From the NCBI GenBank assembly GCA_016785225.1, contig JAFBJZ010000660.1:2914001-2978000 (forward strand): 64,000 bases of DNA, read 5' to 3'. Numbering within the stretch: the first letter of the stretch is position 1; each line of letters begins with the position of its first letter. Origin of the DNA: Psettodes erumei (Eukaryota; Chordata; Actinopteri; Pleuronectiformes; Psettodidae). This document shows, in pieces, positions 12,565 to 24,900 of this stretch. The notes below the pieces were generated by a model. The model ran no database searches and was not told the DNA's origin. It was given only the letters and a program-made list of their open reading frames with translations. Made by a program: the position numbers and the translations under genes.

Positions 12565-15500
12565 AGATATTTTTTTTTCGTCGTTGTTGTCCCCCCATCA
12601 GACTCCGGACCCTGTGAACCCTAACCTCTGACCCCTGACCATGTGTCCCAGTGTGCCTCCTTCTCCTTATCTGATCGTTCATTGGCCATTTTGAGCCTTT
12701 TTTTTGTTTGGGAACATCCCTGTCCAACAAAACAAATGGCAATAGTATCGTTCACACAGGAGAACAAAGCCATATAGAGACTTTTGTAACTCGTGGGGTA
12801 ACTGCTGGGGATGGGTGTTTGGGCTATGGAGAACCATCAAGATACCTATCCAAAATGACCTGCCTGCTTCTATTGGATTAGGAGATTGTGATCCAAGAAT
12901 TTTTCTCTGAAAGACAAAATGGGAAAAAGCTGAAGGTTTTATAACTCAAAGCGTTGCATGCTTCCTCCTCGAACCTGTATCCTCTTCCAAGTGAATCTAT
13001 TTATGAAGCGAATGAGTGCATGTTTGTAACAGACAAAATCTAACCTCCTGGTGTTATCGGTTTCTCCTTTTTGTGCTAAAGAAAAAAAATTGCCACTGTT
13101 TTTGAAAGGAATTCTTGTTCTATGAATCCTCTTGTAAGAGAGATGCAATAATTAATCCACAACCTTAACTTTTCGACATTATTTCATGATGGCATTTTTT
13201 TTCCCGAGTTGAGTACGCTAGTTAAACTTTACAGTTAAGAGAATGACTGGAGTAGTATTATGATCTTGTTATGCGATAAAGTTATTGCGGAGGAGCTCGA
13301 GCTCTGTTTTCAGGATTTAGCAAGATGTGGAAATAGTATTACTCTGCCACTGCCAAATTTAGTTGCAAAGTTAGCTATATTACTTTGCTCAGTTCTGTGT
13401 GGCCATCACATTGCTATACGAATGAAAGCTGTTTTATTTATTTTTTTTTAATCCACTGTTCATCCTATTAATCCCTATCAACCATCAGTGTGTTTTTGAC
13501 ATTTATTGTGCAGACACAGAATATGTATCGCACGTCTGGCGACAGCCTGTGCAGAGTGAACATCCGCCACGTATTGCCAGGTGTTGACTGCGTGTTCATA
13601 GGTTATCCTCCATAGGTTTTCTTTTGTGTTTGTGGGTGTGTGCGTGCATGTGTGTGTCACAGTGCATGTCGACTTCAGCCTGAAGCTGAGATGACAGGAA
13701 AGCGTTTTTGAAAATGGTCGGACTCTTTTCCTTCCACTAAGTAATCATTTTACTCCCCTGAATGCGACTGGTGTAATGACGGGTCTCCTCGCTGACTCGC
13801 CCAGGGCCGCTCGCTTCTGGTTCTTTTTCAATGCAGAGCTGGTTAATGGTCGAAAACGGGAGTGGACAGTAAATTACCACAACTTATCGCTCTGTTATTT
13901 TGGGTTTGCAGTTTGATTATACCTCTGTGTGTTCGCCTTGATTTTATTTTTTTTTTTTTGGCCAATTTTCTGCTGGCTGATCCTGTGGCCAAGTTCACCA
14001 ACAACTTGAGGGAAGGCGTGTCTGTTTTTTATTCAGAGCTCAGAGCATTTTAAAGTGCAAAGAAGGAGAGGGGGGGGGACAATACAATCATGGCCAGAGT
14101 TAAGTGGACTTCGTACAACGCAGTCGCTCGCAGGCGAGACGTCGAAGTCCCGTGCCGTGGCTCTCATGCTGTGCCCTCGGCTCTGGCTGGCCAAAAGTGT
14201 TTGGTTCTTCCTTCTAGAACAAAATAAGGAAGTGCACGCGCTCTTCTCAAGCTGTGAAATGGAGTGTTTATTGTCAGTTGATTGCATGCCATTCACTGAG
14301 GGGAAGTTGCGAGCCACTTGTATAAAAGGCCAATATTCTCATTTGAGCTTTTTTTTTTAAAAAAAAAAAAAAAAAAGAAAGAGGCTGCCTCCTGGCAGCG
14401 CACAATACAAGGTAGCATGGAATCGCACAAGGCTAACACACCGAAAAGCGATATTATTTCTTCCCGCAGAACTAGATCGCATTGTGTCACATTGACTGTG
14501 AGTACAGCAGGCATGGTCGGTGCCAAAACATTTTCGAATGCCACTGATGTTAAACTGCAAAGGGCCATAGTCACTATATTCCCCTGTTGCCACAGCGTGA
14601 AAGCGATTAGGAGCGACGCTGCCCCAACTTTTCTGACTCATCCTGACAGGAAATGGGAGAGGACCCTGGTCAGTACGGTGACTTAACCAAGCTTTTGGTT
14701 TACTTTTGTTGCTTTAGAGTGGGAACTGTTCAGTTCTCAGAAGTAATACTTGCATACACTGGTCTTGTTTAGCTGTGAAAAAAAGAGAACAAATTATTGT
14801 TCATTAATCATCACCTTATTTATGACATTAATTTATGGGATTATTGAATGCATACTCTATCAAACGCTGGTCATTTGAGATAAATGACCGGGCACATTTA
14901 TTTTTCTCCCTCTGTGAGCTCCTTTAATAAGTATTTTGTTTTCCTCCTTGTTTATTTTACAGCAATACAGATTTTTTTGTTTCACTATGTTATAGTGATT
15001 AAGTATGCCAATGTCTGTTGTCTTTAGAGCGGGTGTTTTTGTTTTTTGTTTTTAACCATTACTGCCAGGTTTCCTTGATGTTTTTTTTTTTTTTTGCTTT
15101 CTGTTAAGCTGGATAGAAGACAGTTAATTAACAATGTTCTTGAAACCATTTGTTGCCAAAATTAATGTACAGGTGGGGTTTAAACTTTAAGATGGACACA
15201 TTCCCCATGAACTGTAGAAATTCTTTGAAACTAATTGAATCATTTTTACATGTCACCTGTATGGTTTATGTTTAGATACTATGACTAAGTAGTCACAAAT
15301 TGAAGATTCGCTCTGGACCTCATCACAGGTAAGAATCGTGGAGAAAAAAGAAAAGAAAAGAAATGACTGCCACTCATGACTCAAGCTTCCACCTATTGTT
15401 TGGGATGTTGAAATATTTTGAATATCGCCGAAAACTGGATCAGACTAAGTCGGTCCCCCGGGGCTGCTGCCGTGTAGTTTCAGACCTAAATTTGCGGGAA

Positions 15501-15895
15501 ATATATGGAGAGACTTGTCGAGGAAAACTCTCACTCATCCTTTCTGTAGCACATGCAGGTCTCAAAGCGACACAGTCAGTGAGTTGTTCTGTGGACGAGC
15601 TACCTAAAAGGTTTGGGGTCCCCAGGACTTCAAACCCAGTTGCTCTGTCGCTCAGCAGCTGTGATTGAATACTGATCATTTGATTCTCTTTTTATTTGCA
15701 TTTGACAAAGCTGCCAACCCAGTATCAGTTTGTGTCAGTTGTCTGCCATGTCTATTAGACCGACACACCTTTTGGTTTTTGTATGCTAACCTCTGTTGAT
15801 AAAATGTTTATAAGATTTATTTTCGCCAAAGATATGCAATTGCATTATATATGGTATTACAAAAATATTAATAAAAACCTGTTCTTGTTATCACG
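12565..15895 (+). other. foxn2: Probable foxn2 3' UTR with poly(A) signal
   Basis: After the TGA there is no further coding similarity for more than 3 kb. The sequence is AT-rich with many T runs, typical of a vertebrate 3' UTR. AATAAA occurs at 15870-15875 and is followed by a GT-rich stretch (gttcttgttatcacggtgag), a plausible cleavage region near 15890. Other signals could be used, so the extent is an estimate. An A16-17 tract at 14360-14376 and short poly(T) runs are present. Confidence 0.5.
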
Positions 15896-17252
15896 GTGAG
15901 CATCTTTTTGTTCTGCTGCTGCTTTGCTCGAGCATTTTCTCGCTGCAAATTAGACCTGACATGTTTTTTTCCCCTTTCAAACTCTCCTCTACAACAGAAG
16001 AATGCCATCACTTTACATTAGCAGCCTACACTAGCGAAATTTGTGATCAACATTGCCACCTGCTGTGAAGGGCCACATTCTAGTTAATAATGCCTATTCT
16101 TTGGAATAGCTACCTCTTCACGTGGCTGGTTTCTCAGTTTTCACATAACAGTGTTGCAGCTGGCAAGTATTTCCCACCAAGTCCGGCAGCTCAGTGCCAT
16201 TTTGACTGCGCAAGCTGTGCTTAGCACCACGTGTGGCGGCTCCACCACACTTTGCCTTTTTCGACTGCACGTCTTTTGAACGCACCAACATGGCAGGCTG
16301 CCAGAAATGCACCGCACATTAATGTGAATTCCAGGGCTGCGCCAGTGATGGATGCATCATCAGATGTCCTCTACGACACTCTTCGCTGTAAGTTAATTAG
16401 TCATGGAGGACTGTGGGATGAACACAGTGTGACCCTGAACAAGGGCTTGTCTGACTAGCCTCAGGCCCACTGGCACAGCTCTATTGTTCAATAGAGTCCT
16501 GTGTGTCGACTGGAAGAGGGGGGCTTCTCCCTACTGACTGCCTCAATTCAGCTGGAAATCAGAGCAGCATCACCTCCCCCCCTCCCACACGGCCCTAGCA
16601 ACCACGCCACGCCGACAGTTGCCAGGCAACCAGACAATGCTGGAGCCACTGGCTGTGGTGTGCGTGCGAGAGAGTTTGTGTTTTGCCTGTGTGCATTTTA
16701 AGATCAGGAATAGTGAGACAGCAGTGAAGGAAATGGCTTTTTTTTGGGTGTAAAACATTCCACCAACCCAGCAAATTTAACAGCTGATAGACTAAGGCAA
16801 GAGTTATGATTTCTTTAAAGAAACAGCGATACTCTGGTGAAAATATAAAGCGATTATTATGGATTAGGTGAAATTAATCGTGTTGGATTTGAGCACTGAT
16901 GGCTGCATTAGCAGCATGTTTCACTTCTAGCCTAAATGAGGTCATGTGCGTTTTACAGGGAAATCACAGACACCATCCTTCGCAGTGCTCCAACCCGCTC
17001 GTTTTTTCTGACCTTGTTTTTGTTAATGCAGCCCTTACCACACTCAAATTCAGCCATAAATTATTTATCACTGACATCACATCATTTAATTGTAATGGCA
17101 CAAGGTGTCCTAAGGGAAAGCTGTGAGGAAAAGAAAGTGTTATAATAATTATAATATTTATAATATATATATCATGTTATAATAACAGCAGAATTTCCAC
17201 TTCATGTCATACTCCTCTCTTGTTTTGTTTAAAAAATAATAATAATTTGATA

Positions 17253-17256
<4 letters not shown>

Positions 17257-17291
<35 letters not shown>

Positions 17292-17302
17292 TATATATAT
17301 AT
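17257..17302. repeat. (AT)n microsatellite
   Basis: An almost uninterrupted AT dinucleotide tract, broken once by a G at 17290. It directly abuts the interspersed repeat that follows. Confidence 0.9.
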
Positions 17303-17306
17303 CTCT

Positions 17307-17480
17307 ACAGTGGTGGCAGAAGTATTAAATAAAGTAGTATAAAAAGAAAAAGAAAACATTACAAGTAACAGTCCTGCATTGAAGTAAGAGTACATAATAT
17401 TATATAACATATGCAATTATCAGCAAAATATTTTTTTAAAAATGTGAAAATAAAGTAAAAGTACAATTTTTGTATCTAGT
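17307..17480. mobile_element. Fragment of a common fish interspersed repeat
   Basis: The segment begins acagtggtggcagaagtatt. It continues through 'acaagtaacagtcctgcattgaagtaagagtac' type sequence (quoted in part) and ends with 'aagtaaaagtaca'. This resembles a non-coding repeat widespread in teleosts, where 'acagtggaagaagtattcag' and 'aagtaaaagtac' motifs recur. The copy is truncated and diverged. The family name is not certain, and the call rests on pattern memory. Confidence 0.45.
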
Positions 17481-18161
17481 TAGCCAGCTGGTTTGCGTGA
17501 CCTCCAAACGCTTGGCGGCGCCCTGCTCACAGCAGCGCACTACTTTCCTGAACTCTGACCTCTGTGCCTGTGACTCTGGTCGGATCTCATTCGAGGAGGA
17601 TTTTACGGGTTAGAAAATGAAAGTATTCCTTCAGATTGTTTGACAGAGCTTTTTTAACATCTTTGCGACGGCTACACTCACTCTTTGTTACGGCGAGGCA
17701 GCTGGTCACGCGGCTGCTGTCTGACAACACATGTGTCGGGATTTGTTTTGCTACATAGCTAGTTAGCTCTTGGCTACTCAGCTAGTTAGCAGGTGGCTCT
17801 GCCACCGCTAATAGTGCTAACGTATGAAAATATTGCTGTCAAGTCGGAAAAAAAAACATCCTGCTGTACAAATTAACGTGCATCGGATGACCACCAACCC
17901 CCTCGTTTCGCTGGATGTACCAACATGATCTGTCACAATGTATCCGTGGCCAGTTTTACCAAGTAACGGAACGAGCCTCCCCAAATCAGTGAAAAAAAGT
18001 GAGCTAGCCCACCGGAGTTAGTTACAGCTCACCGTGTCCAGCGTCAACGTTTCAAGCACCGGACAGTGTAAGACGGGGGTTAGGGAAGCTAACGGGTCAA
18101 CCATCCTCTAAAGGGGCCAATAAGGATAACGTGGTCGAGAATCAACGGTGAGCCGTCTACA

Positions 18162-21100
18162 ATGGCTAACGTTACAGACCTGCAAACCAAATACAGCAAG
18201 CTGGCACAGGAGTACTCCAAGGTAAAACACTCAACTTTATCTGCTCATTCAATGTGGACAAAGTCAAGTTAGTTGTCAGTCGTGCACATACAGTTACTGA
18301 CGAGGAGGAAGGTAGACAGACGCGTTGTTAGCGTTAGCCACGATGTTTAAACGATGTATCACTATGCATCTTATATCAGAGGAAAGAGATGCATTCATTT
18401 GTCTTACACTGAGTGGGTAATAATATATTGCCAACTTCATTTGTGTCACAAACAGTGCGATGCAACACAAATTACAGCCTTCAAAATCATTAGAAAGTTG
18501 AACACTGAGAAATAGTGAATTAGAACATTATTACCTGTGCTATATACAGCATATTATTTCACGGGACTTTGGTTATCATGTTTTGTTTTTTTTACTAAAA
18601 TGTTTGGAGTTACATTTCAGCATGTTTAAGGTGTATAGTTTTAATCCTAAGAGATTGTCACAAACTGTAATGAATGTCTATCCGCCATAATATCTTATTC
18701 TTAACATCATGTCGATGTTGTTGAAAATATCAGTCAGGTCTAAGCATACATTACTTTTCTACGTTTTGACATTTTAATGTTGTCGGTCAACACTTAGTGT
18801 TCAAGTGCTGTGGTGGTTATATATTAATGAGTGACAGGTAAGTGACAGTAAAGCCTGTTTTCTCTTGTGAGCTGTATGTGCCCTTTGTTTCTGTGTCAGC
18901 TGACATCACGGGGAGTGTGTGCTGTTTCCTGTTTGACTGTGATGTTCCCATTAGCCAAGCACCATATCCTCCTCTGAAAGTGCTGACTGTGTAACTGTCA
19001 CCCATTCTGCCATTGTGTCTTATAATCAGCCTTTAAAGGCCGCGAGCCGTGGATTACAAGGCTTTATGTTTTAAATGTTTTGATGCAGAATAAGGTTCCA
19101 AAATTGATATGATGAAACGATATGCGAGCATATTACTGGGCTTTTTTCTGTGTGAATGTGAATGTGAATTCCTCTTAAGATGCTGCATCCATACCACAAC
19201 CTGCCTTCGCAGGTCAAACCTGACCATTGATAAAGATTTATGTTGTGTCTCAACATTTTTCTCTGTCTTCTTTACAGCTCCGTGCCCAGAATCAGGTGCT
19301 GAAGAAGGCAGTCGTGGATGAACAGGGAAACTCTGCCTCACTAAAGGTAAAGTACCATTCATCAAAATAATTATGATCAGGCACTTATATTTTCATATTT
19401 GCTAAACAAACTCAAGACAGGCATCTAATATAACTAGTGCTTGGTGCTGTGTTGCTATGAGTTATGTTGTAGTTGAATCGTGATGAAACTCTACCATCTT
19501 TGCCAGAGAGCCTTTTTTTATTCAATCAAAGCAAGTGCTCCAGTTTTTGTGACGGCACATATAATCACATCATCATGATTTAAAAGTACCGATTTCCTTG
19601 ATGCTGATCTTGGTGTGGAAGAAGACGTGTGGCAGTGTTATGGCAGACATGTTTTTCATCGCTATGATCTTTTTTTCTTCCCTCATCAGGAGCAGCTGAA
19701 GCAGAGGGACCAGACCTTGAGGAAGCAGGAGCAGGAAATGGACAGTCTCAGCTTCAGGAACCAACAGCTGGCCAAGAGGGTGGAGCTGCTGCAAGAGGAG
19801 CTTGCTGCGAGTGAAGCCAAGGGCAAAAAGGGGAAGGTGATGATGAGCGGAAGTACAAGGCCGGATGTGTTTTTTTTGTTTTTTTTATTGGACATAAAAT
19901 GAATCTCAAATTTAAACACTCAGTTATGATTATGATTAAACACTAATGTTTGTGGAGTTAAAAGATCATGATTCACAGCTCCTTTTTTATCTGTCCTTCC
20001 TTCAGGGTAAAGGAGACTCTCCCTCCCAGCATGGCTTACAGACCCAGAGTGTTTTTGACGAGGACCTGCAGAAAAAGATAGAAGAAAATGAGCGACTTCA
20101 CATCCAAGTATGCAGCCATGTCATATTTCTATTGGCCTGTTGTTGTTGTCCTGCGTGCACAGAAACGTTACTGCACTGGGGAAGCCATGCATGTGATGGC
20201 TTTGTTTTCCGCTGTATACCCATTAGTTCTATGAAGCAGACGAGCAGCACAGGAGGCAGGAGGCTGAGCTGAGGGCACGACTAGAAGAGCTGGAGAAAGA
20301 CTCCGTGCAGCACCAGGCTGTTGTGGACGGACTCACCACAAAGTACATGGAAACAATTGAGCGGCTGCAGAGCGACAAGGCACGCTCAGAGGTGAGGTTA
20401 ACTGGGAGGAGGATGAAATACATTTTGTGACCGTCCGATTTAATAAAGTTAATTAAAACGCGGTGGATTTTCCTCTCCTCTGACAGGTGAAAGCACAGAC
20501 TCTGGAGAGAGAAGCAAAAGAGTGCAGAATGCGGACAGAAGAGTGGTATATCTACTTTTTTATTCATGTTTTGAGAATAATTCTACAGCCAACTACCTAT
20601 GCAGGAAGTGCACATACATAAATATAAAGTTACAGTTGGCAAAATATCTTTATCTTGACTTAACTTGAAAATGAATAAAATATCAGCAGTCTTAATTTTG
20701 GAGAACTTGATTAGGATTTAACTTCATTCACATTACAGCTACATAGAAATATGTTGCTGACATGTTTTTTATGTAAACCTTGGATATGCATTTTGAGCTA
20801 CTGATGCATATTTTTGCATGTTAAAGTTTTGACTCTCAGGCTGAACCCCACCCCCCACTTAATATACTATGTATTATGAATTGAAATGCATGTTGTAATC
20901 TGTTTGGCTCTTTTCGGTCTCTCTCCGCAGTCAGCAGCAGCTGAGGCGGTGCCAGTCAGAGCTCAACAGACAGGTGAAACAAAGCAGCAGCGTTATCCAG
21001 GAGAAAGTGCCCTTCAATGACACCAGTGAGTATCACTTGGACAAAAACAATTTGCCACGGAGCCATGTCTATTTGAGAACATTGATGCCTGTGTCACCGA

Positions 21101-21961
21101 TAGCATAACAGCGTTCTGCCCAGGAGTAAATAGTGTAACGCTACACCGCACTGTAACAGTGCACGCAAGGAGGCAGGCGGCTAAACCATTTAAAGCCCAT
21201 GTTTGTCGAGTCAATAAAGTTCAGTGCAGGGACTGAGGCTCTGCTCGTCTCTCTCATCCTGCAGAATTTAGTGACTACAACAGCCTAAATGTGCCACCAC
21301 ACAATCGAAGGCACCAGGTGAGTGAGAGAACAAACCCATGTGTTACTGCGTGTGCTGTTAATGTAGGATTAAAACACCCGGATTTCAGTTGCATAACGTG
21401 TCCTTTATTTTCCCCCCCTCTTGATTCAGCTTAAGGCCCGGGACGTTGCAGGTCAGGCTCTGTGCTTTATTCAGGACCTGGTAGCTGCTCTGTTGAACTT
21501 CCACTCCTACACAGAGCAGAGAGTACACATCTATCCCCTGGATTCCTCCATTGAGCCCATCTCCCCTCTTAACCAGAAGGTGAGGCAACCAAACCGCAGA
21601 AGAAATAGAGACAGCCTTTCAAATATGTTAAAAAAAATGTTTTAATGTACTAACTCAAGAAGCACAATTCTTCTTCTCACCCAGTTTTCTCAATACCTAC
21701 ATGAGAACGCAGCCTACGTGCGCCCCCTGGAGGACAGCTTTCTGCAGTTACACCAAAGCATCACAGAGGAAACGGTCACTGTACTGGTGAGTGCTTTTTA
21801 GACACGCGAGAAATAGATTGCTGGTTTCTGATTAACCACTAATTGTGGGTTTTTTTTATTGAAGGAAACCGTGGTGAAGCTGAAGAGCTTTGCTGATAAT
21901 TTCTCAGCGTACACCCACTTTCTGCAAAAGATTCTTCCCTACCAGCTGAAAAGGTCAGCAC

Positions 21962-21996
<35 letters not shown>

Positions 21997-24900
21997 ATTT
22001 GTGATAAAGAAATGGGGTGGACGATGATGCGCTGATGGCCATCTTTTCTTTTCCTTTCAGCCTGGAAGAAGAGTGCGAGGCAGCTGTCTGCACTGCTGCC
22101 CTTACTGCGAAAAACCAGGAGCTGCAGAGCGACATGAAGAGAGTAACTTCCGTGTTTGAGAAACTGCAGAACTACATTAACCTTTTGGCCTTACCCAGTA
22201 CGTTATCGTTTGAGCTCTCCTTGCCTAAAAGCTCTGTCACACATCCCGTTTAATGCTAGATCAGAATGATAATCCCACAAGCTTCGGTAAATAAAAAATA
22301 TGGACTTTGCTTATGAAGTAAACGTGCAATGTACCTCAGGTGTTCGGCAGGATGCCGTGCCACAGAGCAGCACCTCAGCTGTCTTCACCCAGCTCGCTGC
22401 CTGCCTACACAGTCTTCACGATGCCGTTAAAGGTGAGCAGCACCGTGAGCCGCTTTTGACACGCAGCCGCTCCCGAGCAGCATGACGCAGCACGCCTTTT
22501 CCCTCGTGTAACCGCCTAATTGCAGTTGCCATTCATAAAGATCACTCATTTCCTGTTTCACAACAGTGAAGTCCAGTTTTTGTAGAGCAAATAGCCCTCA
22601 GTGTAGTGTCTGTAACATTGTGAGGCCAAATGGCAGTATAATTTAAATTTATCTCTCAGGTAGGGAAGAGTCCCCTTTGTATATCTGTCGCTTATCCGAT
22701 TCAAAATGTGTTTATTTACTTTCTTCTGTTTGTGCTTGTGGCCAGAAATGCACAAAAAGCAGTTTAACACCACAAAAATATTCCCCAAAAAAAATCACAT
22801 CTAAAGTGAAGCTCATGAAAGGGCCAGCTGCTTTAAATGCCTCTCCTGCTGTTCTGCCTCCTCCCTGTCTGTCCAGAAATGTCAAAGCACTACAACCAGA
22901 AGGCGGGCTTAGAGCAGGAGCTCCCCACCGTCACCCAAAAGCTCTGCACCACCTCAGAGTGTCTGCTGGGATCTCTGGGCTCGCTGACCAGCAGCACTGG
23001 CAAGGTGCGTCCAGCAGAGGGCAGGCAGAAGCCAGCTTTGTGCAGCGTGTTCTTGATTAGCTGTAACGCATAAAGGCTTAATTGTGAGCAGCAGTGAGTT
23101 TTCAGTCAGTTTTCACTGCAACTGGATCGCGTTGGTAATTTGCCACTAATGCGATAACACAGAACTGCAGGACTCAGGTGGGCAAGAGGTAATATGTTCA
23201 AAGACACTGTCCAAATCACGGCGTGTACAGCTGCTCCCCAGTCAGAGGAAAGCCATAAATGATTTCTCTTCGTGAAGCAAGTGAACGAGACGCTTGTGCT
23301 GATGGGAGGCGCAGGTCCGGTGGGTCTCAGCATCGGGTAACGCGCTGGCGCACAGTGCGCGGAAAGTGCTGCATTTTGAGAACGATCATCACTGTAGGCA
23401 TAAGCGTAATTGCTCCAACATTCATTACCGTGGGCACTTTGTAGTGGACTCATCTCTCCGCTGGTTAATGTGAGGCAAAGCAGAATGCAGGGAATCTGCA
23501 TTGAGGAATGCGGTCAATAATCTGCGTTTTCTTCTTTTTTGGTTTGAATGATATGAGACAATAAGACCGCTGTTTTGTTCCAGATTGCCACTTTCTTCAG
23601 CAACAACTTGGACTTCTTCGCATCCTCAGGCTACAGTCCGAGAGGCTGCACAGTAGCTCTCAACCCCTTACAAGCAGAGAATATGCTGGCGAACAAAAAG
23701 AAAGCAGCTGCCTATATTGCTGCTATCAAAAAGGTGAGTGTCTGCTTAAGTCTGCTGGGTGTACCCAGGTCTGGGCTGGTGGGAAAAAAGGTGACAATAC
23801 CTTTGCAGTTAAATCCCCCAGAGTTGGGACAGCTCTGCCTCACTGATATTCCAAAGAAAACATCAATAACCTGTTTTAAATATCTTCCTAACAAAATATT
23901 TTACTTGAAAGAATATTTCATCATTTTATTTCGTTGCTTTTTTATGTTGTTCAATAATTAATAAATGCTAATAAATGACTTTTCTCCCACTATACTGCTT
24001 TCCTCATTCAGCCCAGGCCACAGTCTGTCCCATACAGAGAAGCCCTGTCAAACCGTCGCATACTCACCAGTTCCACTGAGAGCAGAGAGGGTCTCACTCA
24101 GCAGGTATGACACTTGACTCAGAAACTCTTTCTTTAAACTCTTTGAGTTTCAAAGTGGTCTAATTGAAAGATTTCCTTTCTCAGTTTTAAATAAGAAACA
24201 TCCAGCCAAGAGCCAAAGTCCGGCACCGAGTGTTGTGCTAACGTTGCCATAAATAAATCCATGTGCCACACCTAAGCACAGTGGTGTGATAGCCCAGATA
24301 ACCTCATTGCATTATGTGACTTTGTGTTCCCTGGGGCACATAAAGTTTAAACAACAACGTGAACATGTAGGAAAACTGGAAAGAGCAGCACAGCAGCATC
24401 AGTAGTTCCAGAGTAAGTTAAGGAATCTGTAAAAGTCAGTCATAAAAGTGCAGAAGTGCAGATATCTGTGTCACAAAATAATGCAACACAGTTGTGATAT
24501 TTCCAAAAATGTTCAGAGAGCTGCTCTTTAGGGACAGGGTGTGAAGAAATGAGAAGCTTGGATCATGAGGTTGTGCATATTCTGTCCCGAGCAATTTTCA
24601 TGTGTCTCTTTTTCTTCACAAATACAAAGTCCAAAAATGAATTTCTGAAGCGTATTGGGCTTTTGCAATGTGAGCCTCCAGGTTTTGGAACAATCTAAAG
24701 AGCTTTGGGATAGCAGAATCAGCTCTATCTTGTATGTTGGCTCATAATTTTTTTTTATTTGTGATCTTTTTAAGGTTTCTCTTATTGAATCCTTAAATCA
24801 GATATAGCATGTAAAATGTGTATGTTTGTTATATAGTTTCCCCATTTCTTCCTGAATACTGTTGCCCTTCCACTTCTCCCAACCTCTTCTCATCCCCCGA

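Larger units (their letters stand above)
15900..18161. other. foxn2-ppp1r21 spacer with repeats and ppp1r21 promoter side
   Basis: No coding exon was recognised. The stretch contains a perfect X-box-type palindrome GTTGCCAGGCAAC at 16618-16630, an AT dinucleotide tract at 17257-17302 and a fish interspersed repeat at about 17307-17480. Two copies of AGCTAGTTAGC lie near 17757 and 17780. The last 600 bp before the ppp1r21 ATG are less AT-rich and presumably hold its promoter and 5' UTR. No TATA box was seen close to the ATG. Confidence 0.55.
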
